In this document: positions 28,823-37,530 of the stretch, piece after piece | Layout of the letters: the number at the start of each line of letters is the position of its first letter | Position numbering within the stretch: the stretch's first letter is position 1 | Assembly (NCBI RefSeq): GCF_009938015.1 | Contig: NZ_AP021884.1 | Coordinates: forward strand, 2,405,501 to 2,469,500 | Length of the DNA: 64,000 bases | Direction: 5' to 3' | Source: Sulfuriferula plumbiphila | GTDB taxonomy: Bacteria; Pseudomonadota; Gammaproteobacteria; Burkholderiales; Sulfuriferulaceae | The notes under the pieces: generated by a model | Told to the model about the DNA's origin: nothing | The model's database searches: none | Seen by the model: only the letters and a program-made list of their open reading frames with translations | Position numbers and translations under genes: made by a program

Positions 28823-28863
28823 GCCCGACAAAAAAGGCGCATCCAGCGCCTTTTTTGTCGGGC
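28823..28863. terminator. Bidirectional terminator between purT and rhlE
   Basis: A near-perfect 18-bp stem: GCCCGACAAAAAAGGCGC pairs with GCGCCTTTTTTGTCGGGC around a 5-nt loop (ATCCA). A/T runs inside the stem supply a U tract on either strand, so it can stop both the plus-strand purT and the minus-strand rhlE transcripts. Confidence 0.9.
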
Positions 28864-28900
28864 TTATCCGGGGTGAATCGCCCGGATCAATTCCGCCCGA

Positions 28901-30310
28901 TCAGCTCCAGGAGCGATTACCGTTGCTGCGGTTACCGCCGCCATTGCCCTGACCATCGCGGCGCGCACCGGAGGCGGGACGCGCAGCGCCATCACGGCGG
29001 CCGCCGCCGTTGCCGCTATTGTTGCCCCAGCTGTTGCCGTTGCTGTTACCTGCACCGCCATTACCATTAGCGCTGTTGCCATAACCTGAAGTGCGACGCT
29101 GTTCCCCCTGGCCGGAAGGGCGGCCACGGCCTGCACCCGGACGGCCGCCAGGGGCAGCGCTACGCGGCTTCAGCTTGGGCTCAAGACCGACGATGACTTC
29201 AGCCGGAATCTGCTGGCCGGTGAAGCGTTCGATGCGCTTCAATTGCATGGAATCACGCGGGCTGGCCAGCGATATGGCAATACCCGAAGCACCGGCACGA
29301 CCGGTGCGGCCGATACGGTGCACGTAATCTTCCGGGTTTTTCGGCAGGTCGTAGTTGATGACATGGGTGATGCCGGGCACGTCCAGGCCGCGCGCGGCGA
29401 CGTCGGTGGCCACCAGCAGGCGGATATTGCCCTGGCGCATCTGGGTGATGGTGCGGTTGCGCGCGCTCTGGTGCATATCGCCGTGCAGCGCGGCGACCTT
29501 GTGACCCTGTGCCTGCAGGTCGTCGGCCAGGGTATCGGCGTCGCGCTTGGTCGCGGTGAAGATGAGCGCCTGGTTGATGTCCACGTCATTGATGAGGTGG
29601 GTCAGCACGCGATTCTTGTGGGAAAGGTCGTCCACATAGTGCATGTGCTGGGTGATGTTCTCATGACGTGCCTGCTGGTGGGCGATTTCGATGCGCTTCG
29701 GGGTTTTCAGCAACTGCTGGGCGAGGCGCGCGATGTTGCCTTCAAAGGTGGCGGAGAACATCACCGTCTGGCGGCTCGCGGGCGTGGCATTGGCGATCCG
29801 TTCCACGTCATCGAAGAAACCCATGTCCAGCATGCGGTCCGCTTCGTCCAGAATCAGCATTTCCAGGCGCGAAAAATCAATGCGGCCGCGCTCGATGTGG
29901 TCAATCAGGCGACCCGGGGTTGCCACCAGCACTTCAAATGGCTGCGACAGCATTTTGTTCTGTATCGGATACGGCATGCCACCCAGAATGCTGACCACTT
30001 TCACGCGGCGCAGGTGCTTGCTGTATTTTTCCGCAGCGGCGGTGACTTGCAGCGCCAGTTCGCGGGTCGGGGTCAATACCAGGATGCGCGGGCCGCGGCC
30101 GGCAACCGCACTGGGCTGGGACAGTTTTTCCAGCGCGGGCAGCATGAAGGCAGCCGTTTTGCCGGTGCCGGTCTGAGCCGAGGCAAGCAGATCTTCGCCA
30201 GCCAGAATAAGCGGAATGGCTTGTTCCTGAATCGGGGTGGCCTGGGTATAGCCCGAATCAACAAGCGCTTTTATGAGAGATTCATTGAGACCGAGGGTTT
30301 CGAAAGACAC
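28901..30310 (-). CDS. rhlE: DEAD-box RNA helicase RhlE
   Basis: A 469-residue ATP-dependent RNA helicase: Q motif (FETLGLNESL and TPIQEQAIP), ASAQTGTGKTAAF, PTRELALQ, LILDEADRMLDMGF, MFSATFEG, ARGLDVPGI, HRIGRTGRAG. After the core comes a long C-terminal tail (about residues 395-469) of Gly, Asn, Arg and Ser, as in RhlE-type helicases acting in ribosome assembly and RNA decay. I start at a GTG at 30310 with AAGGA upstream, because the coding pattern begins at VSFETLG; the more upstream ATG gives an odd leader. Confidence 0.93.
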   Translation of the reverse strand: MSFETLGLNESLIKALVDSGYTQATPIQEQAIPLILAGEDLLASAQTGTGKTAAFMLPALEKLSQPSAVAGRGPRILVLTPTRELALQVTAAAEKYSKHLRRVKVVSILGGMPYPIQNKMLSQPFEVLVATPGRLIDHIERGRIDFSRLEMLILDEADRMLDMGFFDDVERIANATPASRQTVMFSATFEGNIARLAQQLLKTPKRIEIAHQQARHENITQHMHYVDDLSHKNRVLTHLINDVDINQALIFTATKRDADTLADDLQAQGHKVAALHGDMHQSARNRTITQMRQGNIRLLVATDVAARGLDVPGITHVINYDLPKNPEDYVHRIGRTGRAGASGIAISLASPRDSMQLKRIERFTGQQIPAEVIVGLEPKLKPRSAAPGGRPGAGRGRPSGQGEQRRTSGYGNSANGNGGAGNSNGNSWGNNSGNGGGRRDGAARPASGARRDGQGNGGGNRSNGNRSWS

Positions 30311-30542
30311 GAAATTTTTCCTTAAAAAAAGCAAATAGCAAGCCAACGGGGATAGGCTAGCTACAGCCATCCACTGCCGGCGCGTAACATCGTCGCTAAC
30401 CGGGTGGCGCTGCGCTTTCAGAAAAAACCGTGCTGAAACGCGATGAGGTCAGGGATCGATGGCGTGTTGTGAAACACGCGCCCAAGCCTTGATCGGAACA
30501 GTGAAGATCAGGGCGGTTGGGAGAATTAGATTATACTGAAAT

Positions 30543-30571
30543 TCTGAAAATACACAATGTCATGATATAAT
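30543..30571 (+). promoter_or_regulatory. Candidate sigma-70 promoter for typA
   Basis: A perfect -10 box TATAAT lies at 30566-30571 in an A+T-rich stretch; the -35 position (30543-30548, TCTGAA) with a 17-bp spacer is weak. The predicted start leaves a leader of about 20 nt to the typA ATG. The rest of 30311-30598 shows no gene. Confidence 0.45.
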
Positions 30572-30598
30572 TTTTCGTTTGCAAAACCGGAAACGAAC

Positions 30599-32410
30599 AT
30601 GTCCCGCGCGCTCAGAAATATCGCTATCATCGCCCACGTTGACCACGGCAAGACTACGCTGGTTGACAAACTGTTACAACAAGCTGGCACTTTTGCCGCC
30701 CACCAGGCTGTCACCGAGCGTGTCATGGACAGCAACGATCTGGAAAAAGAGCGCGGCATCACCATTCTGGCCAAAAATGCCTCGGTCGAGTACAAAGGCA
30801 ACCGTATCAATATTGTGGATACCCCCGGTCACGCCGACTTCGGCGGCGAGGTCGAGCGTGTGCTGTCCATGGTAGATGGCGTGTTGCTGCTGGTGGACGC
30901 AGTGGAAGGGCCCATGCCGCAAACCCGTTTCGTTACCAAAAAAGCGCTGGCACTGGGCCTGAAGCCCATTGTGGTGATCAACAAGATTGACCGCCCGGGC
31001 GCCCGGCCCGACTGGGTGGTGAACGCCACTTTTGATCTGTTCGACAAACTCGGCGCGACTGAGGAGCAAATGGATTTCCCGGTGGTCTACGCTTCCGCGC
31101 TGAATGGCTACGCCACGCTGGATATGAAACAGCCGAGCGACAACATGAGCGCGCTGTTCGAAACCGTTTTGGCCAACGTGCCGTCGCCCGCCGGCGATCC
31201 GGACGCGCCGCTGCAACTGCAACTGTCTGCGCTCGACTACTCCAACTTCGTCGGCCGCATCGGTGTCGGCCGCATCAGCAACGGCCGCATCAAACCTGGG
31301 CAATCCGTAGTCGTGATGGCCGGGCCGGACGCCACGCCGAAGACCGGCCGCATCAATCAGGTGCTGGGCTTCCAGGGCCTGGAACGGGTACTGCTGGACG
31401 AAGCCCAGGCCGGCGATATCGTGCTCATCAACGGCATCGAGGACATCGGCATTGGCGTGACCATCTGTGACCGGGAAAATCCGCAAGCGCTGCCCATGCT
31501 GAAAGTGGACGAGCCCACCCTGACCATGAACTTCCAGGTCAACACTTCGCCGCTGGCCGGCACCGAGGGCAAGTTCGTCACCAGCCGCCAGATCCGCGAC
31601 CGCCTGAACAAGGAGTTGCTCACCAACGTCGCGCTGAAGGTGGAAGAAACCGGCGACGCCGATGTGTTCCTGGTATCCGGCCGCGGCGAGTTGCACCTCA
31701 CCATCCTGCTCGAAAGCATGCGCCGGGAAGGCTTCGAAATGGCCGTTTCCAAGCCGCGCGTGGTGTTCAAGGAAATCAACGGCGAGAAATGCGAGCCTTA
31801 TGAAGCGCTCACCGTAGACGTGGAAGACAGCAGCCAGGGCGCGATCATGGAAGAACTCGGCCGGCGGCGCGGCGACCTGCAGGACATGCAGTCCGACGGC
31901 CACGGCCGCGTGCGCCTGGAATACCGCATCCCGGCGCGCGGCCTGATCGGCTTCCAGTCCGAGTTCATGACCCTCACCCGCGGCACCGGCATCATGGCCC
32001 ACGTGTTCGATGACTACGGCCCGATGAAGGCCGACATGCCCGGCCGTCGCAATGGCGTGCTCATCTCCCAGGACCAGGGCGAGGCGGTTGCCTATGCCTT
32101 GTGGAAACTGGAAGACCGCGGCCGCATGTTCGTCGCCCCCGGTGACAAGCTGTATGAGGGCATCATTATCGGCATTCACAGCCGCGACAACGACCTGGTG
32201 GTTAACCCCATCAAGGGCAAGCAGCTCACCAACGTGCGCGCCTCCGGCACCGACGAAGCCGTGCGCCTGACGCCGCCGGTCAAGCTCACGCTGGAATCCG
32301 CAGTGGAATTCATCGACGACGACGAACTGGTGGAAATCACCCCCCAGTCCGTCCGCATCCGCAAACGCTTCCTCACCGAGAACGAGCGCAAGCGCAACCG
32401 CGCTGCGTAA
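30599..32410 (+). CDS. typA: Translational GTPase TypA/BipA
   Basis: A 603-residue ribosome-associated GTPase involved in ribosome assembly and stress adaptation. It opens with the G1 motif [16 protein letters not shown], then the EKERGITI switch [13 protein letters not shown] (G3) and [14 protein letters not shown] (G4), followed by domain II, EF-G-like domains III and V, and the TypA-specific C-terminal domain ([20 protein letters not shown]). Length matches TypA. It is a single-gene unit closed by a terminator. Confidence 0.96.
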   Translation: MSRALRNIAIIAHVDHGKTTLVDKLLQQAGTFAAHQAVTERVMDSNDLEKERGITILAKNASVEYKGNRINIVDTPGHADFGGEVERVLSMVDGVLLLVDAVEGPMPQTRFVTKKALALGLKPIVVINKIDRPGARPDWVVNATFDLFDKLGATEEQMDFPVVYASALNGYATLDMKQPSDNMSALFETVLANVPSPAGDPDAPLQLQLSALDYSNFVGRIGVGRISNGRIKPGQSVVVMAGPDATPKTGRINQVLGFQGLERVLLDEAQAGDIVLINGIEDIGIGVTICDRENPQALPMLKVDEPTLTMNFQVNTSPLAGTEGKFVTSRQIRDRLNKELLTNVALKVEETGDADVFLVSGRGELHLTILLESMRREGFEMAVSKPRVVFKEINGEKCEPYEALTVDVEDSSQGAIMEELGRRRGDLQDMQSDGHGRVRLEYRIPARGLIGFQSEFMTLTRGTGIMAHVFDDYGPMKADMPGRRNGVLISQDQGEAVAYALWKLEDRGRMFVAPGDKLYEGIIIGIHSRDNDLVVNPIKGKQLTNVRASGTDEAVRLTPPVKLTLESAVEFIDDDELVEITPQSVRIRKRFLTENERKRNRAA

Positions 32411-32424
32411 GCTCGGGCAATATC

Positions 32425-32456
32425 AAAAAACCCCGGTCACGAGCCGGGGTTTTTTA
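32425..32456 (+). terminator. Rho-independent terminator after typA
   Basis: Stem AAAAAACCCCGG/CCGGGGTTTTTT with a short loop (TCACGAG), ending in a T run at 32450-32455. It begins 15 bp after the typA stop codon. Confidence 0.9.
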
Positions 32457-32526
32457 TTGCGTGGCCACTCCTATAAAATAGCGTAATTCATTCAATCGCC
32501 AACCCTGTGACAGCCGACTATAAAAA

Positions 32527-33057
32527 ATGGCCATTAAAACCACCCTCAAAATGGGCGACCCGCGCCTGTTGCAGCCAGCAGCATCCGTCAGCGCCTTCGA
32601 CACACCTGAATTACACGCGCTGATTGCGGATTTGCGTGACACCATGGCGGCGCTCAACGGCGCGGGACTGGCTGCGCCCCAGATCGGTGTCGGCTTGCAA
32701 GTCGTCATTTTTGGCGTGCACAGCACACCCCGCTATCCGGACGCCGAGCCGGTGCCCGATACGGTACTGGTCAACCCGGCGCTGACCGCCATCGGCACAG
32801 ACATGGATGAGGCTTGGGAGGGTTGCCTGTCGGTGCCGGGCATGCGCGGGCTGGTGCCACGCCACACGCACCTGCATTATCGCGGGTTTGACCAGTTCGG
32901 GGCAGTCATTGACCGCACCGTGTCCGGCTTTCATGCGCGCGTGGTGCAGCACGAGGTGGATCATCTGCTGGGCATACTCTATCCGATGCGGATCCGCGAC
33001 CTGCGCAATTTCGGCTTTACCGAGGTGCTGTTTCCGGAGCAAACCAGCGTGGAATAA
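32527..33057 (+). CDS. def: Peptide deformylase
   Basis: A 176-residue metalloenzyme that removes the formyl group from nascent protein N-termini. All three motifs are present: [23 protein letters not shown] (metal Cys) and [11 protein letters not shown] (HExxH metal site). The length is normal for a type I PDF. It is not linked to fmt as in many bacteria; it stands alone after typA and converges on glnD with only 3 bp between stops. Confidence 0.94.
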   Translation: MAIKTTLKMGDPRLLQPAASVSAFDTPELHALIADLRDTMAALNGAGLAAPQIGVGLQVVIFGVHSTPRYPDAEPVPDTVLVNPALTAIGTDMDEAWEGCLSVPGMRGLVPRHTHLHYRGFDQFGAVIDRTVSGFHARVVQHEVDHLLGILYPMRIRDLRNFGFTEVLFPEQTSVE

Positions 33058-33060
33058 ATC

Positions 33061-35646
33061 TCAGGTTTTCAACACCGCAAGCAAATCGGTTTCCAGCTGC
33101 ATCAGTGATTTCTGCCTGGTCAACACCGCCCCCTGGATCATGAAAGTATCTTCCGCGCGTTCACCCAGGGTGGTGATTTTGGCGGCATTGATGCGCACAT
33201 GGTGCTGATGCAGCACCTGCGCGATGGCCGAGAGCAGGCCCGGACGGTCGCCCGCGACTATGCCCAGCATATGAAATGCGCCCTTTTCATCCGGACGCAG
33301 GGTAATTTCCGGGGTGATGGGAAAATGCCTGAGGTGGCGGCTGATCCGCCCGTGGCCAGACGGCTGGAGCACGCTCCGGGCATGCAGCACCAGCATCAGC
33401 TCGTGTTCGATATAGCTTAGAAAATCCCGGTAAGGCACTTTGCGTTGCGCCTCGTCCATTACCATAAAGCTGTCCAGCGCATGACCGTTGCGCGTGGTAT
33501 GAATTTTCGCATCCAGAATGGTGTAGTTGAGGCGCTCGAAAAATCCGCAGATGCGCGCGAACAATTCCTCCCGGTCCGGCGCGTAGATCATGACCTGAAC
33601 GCCTTCGCCTATTGGGCTCAGGCGGGCCCGCACCAGCGCTTTGGCACTGGCTGTGCTGTGCCACAGGAGACGCGTATGCCAGGCTATTTCCTGGGCCTCG
33701 TGACGCAGGAAATAGCTGTCATCAAGATTACCCCACAGGATGTCCTGGGCATCGGCCTCCAGCCCATACAAACGCAAAATACGCTGCGCCTCTGCCTTGA
33801 CCGCTGCGATGCCGCCGGGCTGCGGGCTATCGCTACCCAACACGCGCCGCGTAGCGTAGAACAGGTCTTCCAGGAGCTTGCCTTTCCAGGCATTCCACAC
33901 CTTGGGACTGGTACCGCGAATGTCGCACACCGTCAGCAGATAGAGCGCAATCAGATGCCGCTCATCCGGCACCCGGCCGGCAAACCCGGCAATCACGTCG
34001 GCATCGGACAAATCCTGCTTCTGCGCCGTGGCCGACATGGACAGATGCTGTGACACCAGCCAGCCGACCAGTTCCACATCTTGCGCCGTCAGACCGTGCT
34101 GGCGGCAAAAGCGCCGCGCATCCACGGCCCCCAGGGTGGAGTGGTCGCCGCCGCGCCCTTTGGCGATGTCGTGAAACAGTGCCGCCAGATACAGCACCTC
34201 GGGGCGCTCGAAACCGCTGATCAGGCGGCTGGCCAGCGGGTATTCGTGCGCCAGCTCGGGGACGTTGAGGCGGCGCATGTTGCGCAGTACAGTGAGAATG
34301 TGTTCATCCACCGTGTAGATGTGAAACAGGTCGTGCTGCATCTGCCCGACCACGCGCCCGAACGCCGGGATATAACGCCCCAGCACGCCGTAGCGATTCA
34401 TGCTGCGCAACGCCCAGGTCAGCCCGCGCGGCTCGCGCAGGATGGCCATGAAGCGCGCACGGTTGGCCGGGTCGCGCCGGAACACCGGGTTGATGCGCTC
34501 ACGTGCCCGCCACAGGGCGCGCAAAGTGCCTGCCGTCATGCCCTGCAATTCCGGGCGGCGCTGCAGCAGATGGAAACATTCCAGTATGGTGCCGGGTTCG
34601 CGCTCGAATACGCGCTCGTCCACCGCTTCCAGCAAATTGCCACGCACCTGGAAACGCGCGTTCAATGCCGTGGGCGGCAGCTCGGCCAAGGCAGCAAACA
34701 CCCGCGCGCGCAAGCCGGGGATGAGAATATCGCGCATCTGCGCGACGATCTTGGCGCTGCGATAATAGCGTTGCATGAGCAGTTCGCTGGCACGCCGCGT
34801 GGCCGTCGCCGAAATGCCGTATTGCGCAGCCAGCGCATTCTGATAATCAAACAGCAGACGATCTTCGCGCCGTCCGGCAAGATAATGCAGACGGAAACGC
34901 AGGCCAAACAGGAAACGTTCCAGCGCCTGGATCTGGCGCATTTCACCTGCGTTCAACAAGCCCGCTTCGGCCAGATCACTCCAACGCCGTCCGATACCCG
35001 CCGCCTGCGCCAGCCACAGCAGGTTGTGCAGGTCACGCAGCCCGCCCGGGCTTTCCTTGAGATTGGGCTCCAGACTGTAGGCGCTGTCGTTGAAGCGTGC
35101 ATGGCGCTGGTCCTGTTCCAGCAGCTTGGCTTCAAAAAACACATGAGGGTCGAGCTCGGCACGGAACATCTGCTCAAAATGCCGGTACAGACTGCGCTCG
35201 CCGCATAGATAGCGCGCCTCCAGCAGATTGGTCTGCACCGTCACGTCGCGGCGCGCTTCCTCCAGGCACTCCGCTACGGTACGCACGCTGTGCCCAACTT
35301 CCAGGCCAATGTCCCAGAACAGGCCGACGAGATGCTCGATTGCCGTTTGGGTAGCCGCATCGGGATTGGCCTGCAGCAGGATTAGCACATCCACATCGGA
35401 ATGCGGAAACAGCTCGCCCCGCCCATAGCCGCCCACCGCCACCAGAGATGCCGTTGCGGGTAGCCGTACCGCAGTCCATAGCGACTGCAGCACCTCATCC
35501 ACCAGGCGCCGGTAGCGCATCAGCAAAGACCGTGTCGCTACTTTGCCGTCAAAGGCATGCCTGATTGCGTCGCGTCCGTTGCCCAGCGTTTCGCGCCAGC
35601 CACGCGGGTCAAGGCTGTCCACGCGCTGCGGCGAACTGGCTGTCAT
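33061..35646 (-). CDS. glnD: Bifunctional [PII] uridylyltransferase/uridylyl-removing enzyme
   Basis: An 861-residue nitrogen sensor that uridylylates PII (GlnB/GlnK) when glutamine is low and removes UMP when it is high. It has the nucleotidyltransferase motif VGGYGRGELFPHSDVDVLIL, the HD domain (LFHDIAKGRGGDHSTLG, followed by a HLSMSATAQKQD segment), and two C-terminal ACT domains (VMIYAPDREELFARICGFF; LGIVAGDRPGLLSAIAQVL), which bind glutamine. It begins 12 bp downstream of map on the same strand, so the two are probably co-transcribed. Confidence 0.95.
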   Translation of the reverse strand: MTASSPQRVDSLDPRGWRETLGNGRDAIRHAFDGKVATRSLLMRYRRLVDEVLQSLWTAVRLPATASLVAVGGYGRGELFPHSDVDVLILLQANPDAATQTAIEHLVGLFWDIGLEVGHSVRTVAECLEEARRDVTVQTNLLEARYLCGERSLYRHFEQMFRAELDPHVFFEAKLLEQDQRHARFNDSAYSLEPNLKESPGGLRDLHNLLWLAQAAGIGRRWSDLAEAGLLNAGEMRQIQALERFLFGLRFRLHYLAGRREDRLLFDYQNALAAQYGISATATRRASELLMQRYYRSAKIVAQMRDILIPGLRARVFAALAELPPTALNARFQVRGNLLEAVDERVFEREPGTILECFHLLQRRPELQGMTAGTLRALWRARERINPVFRRDPANRARFMAILREPRGLTWALRSMNRYGVLGRYIPAFGRVVGQMQHDLFHIYTVDEHILTVLRNMRRLNVPELAHEYPLASRLISGFERPEVLYLAALFHDIAKGRGGDHSTLGAVDARRFCRQHGLTAQDVELVGWLVSQHLSMSATAQKQDLSDADVIAGFAGRVPDERHLIALYLLTVCDIRGTSPKVWNAWKGKLLEDLFYATRRVLGSDSPQPGGIAAVKAEAQRILRLYGLEADAQDILWGNLDDSYFLRHEAQEIAWHTRLLWHSTASAKALVRARLSPIGEGVQVMIYAPDREELFARICGFFERLNYTILDAKIHTTRNGHALDSFMVMDEAQRKVPYRDFLSYIEHELMLVLHARSVLQPSGHGRISRHLRHFPITPEITLRPDEKGAFHMLGIVAGDRPGLLSAIAQVLHQHHVRINAAKITTLGERAEDTFMIQGAVLTRQKSLMQLETDLLAVLKT

Positions 35647-35658
35647 GAAGGTGGAGAA

Positions 35659-36468
35659 TCAGGCGGCCTGGGTCAGGAAAGCCGGAACCGGCGGCGTACC
35701 GGCAGAGACAGTGAGCACCTCGTAACCGGTCCCGGTGACCAGCACGGTATGCTCCCATTGCGCCGACAGGCTGTGATCCTTGGTGACAATCGTCCAGCCG
35801 TCGTTCATCTGGCGGATGTCGCGTCGACCGGCATTGATCATCGGTTCGATGGTGAAAGTCATTCCCGCTACCAGTTTCAGCCCGCTGCCAGGGCGGCCGT
35901 AATGCAATACCTGCGGTTCTTCGTGGAATCCGCGGCCGATGCCGTGCCCGCAAAATTCGCGCACCACGCTGCAACCTTGGGATTCGGCGAATTTCTGGAT
36001 GGCGTGGCCGATATCACCCAGGTGGACACCGGGACGCACCATGGCGATGCCATGCCACATCGCCTGGTAGGTAATCTCGCACAGGCGGCGCGCCTGGATG
36101 GATGGCTCACCCACATAAAACATGCGGCTGGTATCGCCGTGCCAGCCGTCCTTGATGACAGTCACGTCGATATTGACGATATCGCCCGCCTTGAGCTGCT
36201 TGTCGCCGGGTACGCCGTGACACACCTGATGGTTGACCGATGTACAAATCGAGCGCGGATACGGCGCATGACCTGGCGGCGCGTAATTGAGCGGCGCCGG
36301 GATGGTGCCCTGCACGTTCACCATGTAATCGTGGCATAACTGATCCAGTTCGCCGGTGGTCACACCGGGCTTGACGAACGGCGTGATGTAATCCAGAACT
36401 TCGGCAGCCAGACGGCCTGCAACCTGCATTTTTTCGACGTCGGCGGAGGATTTAATGCTTACGGACAT
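35659..36468 (-). CDS. map: Methionine aminopeptidase, type I
   Basis: A 269-residue metallopeptidase that removes the N-terminal Met. It has the segment SICTSVNHQVCHGVPGDK, the metal ligands Asp in DIVNIDVTVIKDGWHGDTSR, His in REFCGHGIGRGFHEEPQ, and Glu in MTFTIEPMIN and in QWEHTVLVT. The start is the ATG at 36468 (MSVSIKSSADVEKM); the frame extends upstream without coding character. map-glnD is a frequent betaproteobacterial arrangement. About 125 bp upstream the tRNA cluster begins in the opposite direction. Confidence 0.94.
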   Translation of the reverse strand: MSVSIKSSADVEKMQVAGRLAAEVLDYITPFVKPGVTTGELDQLCHDYMVNVQGTIPAPLNYAPPGHAPYPRSICTSVNHQVCHGVPGDKQLKAGDIVNIDVTVIKDGWHGDTSRMFYVGEPSIQARRLCEITYQAMWHGIAMVRPGVHLGDIGHAIQKFAESQGCSVVREFCGHGIGRGFHEEPQVLHYGRPGSGLKLVAGMTFTIEPMINAGRRDIRQMNDGWTIVTKDHSLSAQWEHTVLVTGTGYEVLTVSAGTPPVPAFLTQAA

Positions 36469-36549
36469 ATGCGCTTGATAGAACGAAAAAAAACAGTATT
36501 GAGCATAGTAGATTGCCCATGCCCGGTCAATCCACGCCTGCAATAGCGC

Positions 36550-36577
36550 TTGACAAAAAAACCCCCGCCATTACAAT
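36550..36577 (+). promoter_or_regulatory. Strong sigma-70 promoter of the tRNA cluster
   Basis: A consensus -35 TTGACA (36550-36555), a 16-bp spacer and a near-consensus -10 TACAAT (36572-36577), followed 15 bp later by the 5' end of tRNA-Gly. The G+C-rich stretch after the -10 resembles a stringent-type discriminator. Confidence 0.85.
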
Positions 36578-36592
36578 GCGCATCTCGTTGAC

Positions 36593-36668
<76 letters not shown>

Positions 36669-36675
36669 GAACACC

Positions 36676-36702
36676 GGGGAAAGCTTCTTGCTTTCCCCTT
36701 TT
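36676..36702 (+). terminator. Terminator-like hairpin between tRNA-Gly and tRNA-Cys
   Basis: A perfect 9-bp stem GGGGAAAGC/GCTTTCCCC with loop TTCTT followed by TTTT. This looks like an intrinsic terminator placed inside the tRNA cluster; it may attenuate read-through to tRNA-Cys and tRNA-Leu, or serve as a processing stem. I see no strong second promoter before tRNA-Cys. Confidence 0.65.
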
Positions 36703-36760
36703 AATTTCAGCCGGACGTGGTGTCCGACTGATTTCAGCGCTGGTTTCATCAAGCACCCCT

Positions 36761-36834
36761 GGCGGGGTGGCAGAGTGGTTATGCAGCGGCCTGCAAAGCC
36801 GTGGACGCCGGTTCGATTCCGACCCCCGCCTCCA
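36761..36834 (+). tRNA. tRNA-Cys(GCA)
   Basis: A 74-nt cloverleaf: acceptor GGCGGGG/CCCCGCC with encoded CCA, anticodon loop CTGCAAA (anticodon GCA), T arm GTTCGATTC. It lies 92 bp after tRNA-Gly and only 4 bp before the tRNA-Leu relic. Confidence 0.96.
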
Positions 36835-36838
36835 TTCC

Positions 36839-36879
36839 GCCCGGATGGTGGAACAGGTAGACACAAGGGACTTAAAATC
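36839..36879 (+). pseudogene. 5' half of an intron-less tRNA-Leu(UAA)
   Basis: From the acceptor strand GCCCGGA through the D arm to the anticodon loop: AAGGGACTTAAAATC reads through the U34/A35 position with no intron and then diverges (TGTTTT...), so the 3' half with variable arm, T arm and acceptor is missing. It occupies the normal third place of a Gly-Cys-Leu cluster. The 21 bases GGTAGACACAAGGGACTTAAA are shared with the complete tRNA-Leu downstream except where the intron begins. It cannot form a tRNA and appears to be the remains of the original gene. Confidence 0.85.
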
Positions 36880-37037
36880 TGTTTTGTCAAGTATTTTTCT
36901 CTCGTGCCACCAGGGCGGAAGGTCAGTAGTGACAATGGTTTGTGAACATCCAAGGCGTAGCTTCGCGGCTCGGCTTGATGGTCAGGAGCCAACCAGGAGC
37001 CAGTAGAGAGAGTGTAGGCTCCTGAGCATCATGTAAT

Positions 37038-37348
37038 GCCCGAGTGGTGAAATCGGTAGACACAAGGGACTTAAACAATTTGAGCCTTCGGGTGGAAACG
37101 CCCGAAGTGAAGCCCGTCAAAGTCGGCGAAAGCCCTGGATGCTACGGCATCCGAGCCAACGCCGAGCCAAGCCCAGGCCCAACGCTTGGGAAGGTGTAGA
37201 GAGCAGACGGCGGGCACCTACGGCCGCAAGGCTATGGTGAAGGCGTGCTCCAGACCACGAACAGCGCATGCGCTGGCGGCGAAAGCCGAAGTGGTAAGAA
37301 AATCCCTCGCCGTAAGGCGTGCCGGTTCGATTCCGGCCTCGGGCACCA
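37038..37348 (+). tRNA. tRNA-Leu(UAA) with group I intron
   Basis: 5' exon 37038-37072 (acceptor GCCCGAG, D arm, anticodon stem AGGGA, loop CTT up to U34) and 3' exon 37299-37348 (AAAATCCCT, variable arm, T arm GTTCGATTC, acceptor CTCGGGC, discriminator A, encoded CCA). Joined, they form an 85-nt class II tRNA with anticodon UAA. The two exons pair correctly in acceptor and anticodon stems, so the gene should be functional after splicing. It differs from the upstream relic in acceptor and D-arm bases, so it is not a simple duplication of it. Confidence 0.93.
37073..37298 (+). ncRNA. Group I intron (IC3-like) in tRNA-Leu(UAA)
   Basis: 226 nt, inserted after U34 as in cyanobacterial and plastid tRNA-Leu(UAA) introns. 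The 5' end AAACAATTTGAGCC nearly matches the Anabaena intron start; the last base is G. Core elements are visible: P (GTCGGCGAAAGCC, near 37122), Q (CGCCGAGCCAAG, near 37160) pairing as P4, R (GGTGTAGAGAGCAGACGG, 37193-37210) and S (AAGGCGTGCTCC, 37240-37251) pairing as P7 (GAGCA/TGCTC). The R-to-S block is also very like the Azoarcus tRNA-Ile intron. No homing endonuclease is encoded. Self-splicing is predicted, not shown. Confidence 0.93.
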
Positions 37349-37350
37349 AT

Positions 37351-37530
37351 TCAAGCCGCTTCCTTCGGGGAGGCGCGAAAGAGATTCAAGGCAAGGCGGC
37401 GCAGGAAGGAGAAGTTCTGGGCGGCATTGCGCAAACGGATCGGGCTGGCATCTTCGCCGAAGGTCACATCGAGACACCAGTGCAATCCGTTCTCGATGCC
37501 CCAGTGGGTTCGCACTTCGGGGAGCGGCTT
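37351..37530 (-). pseudogene. C-terminal remnant of an ISAs1-family transposase
   Basis: On the minus strand one frame reads [20 protein letters not shown], then [20 protein letters not shown] and ALNLFRAS to a stop at 37351, the characteristic end of ISAs1-type DDE transposases (the HWGIEN motif with its Glu). About 55 residues remain; the N-terminal part and the right IS end are missing. One side sits two bases after the tRNA-Leu CCA and the other abuts the last ICE gene, so the IS was cut at both sides by rearrangement or by ICE insertion. Confidence 0.83.

Noticed and set aside
29243-30325. Plus-strand frame of 360 codons across rhlE
   Set aside because: Antisense to the helicase gene, whose motifs are complete.
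30674-32179. Antisense frame of 501 codons across typA
   Set aside because: High G+C third positions keep the opposite strand open; typA is unmistakable and the antisense translation has no domain.
34081-35208. Long plus-strand frame across glnD
   Set aside because: Shadow of glnD, with no motif, no ribosome-binding site and compositionally biased residues.
36839-37348. Direct repeat of tRNA-Leu as the ICE att sites
   Set aside because: The two copies share only the 5' half, differ in acceptor bases, and both lie on the same side of the ICE; Tn4371-type ICEs do not normally use tRNA genes.
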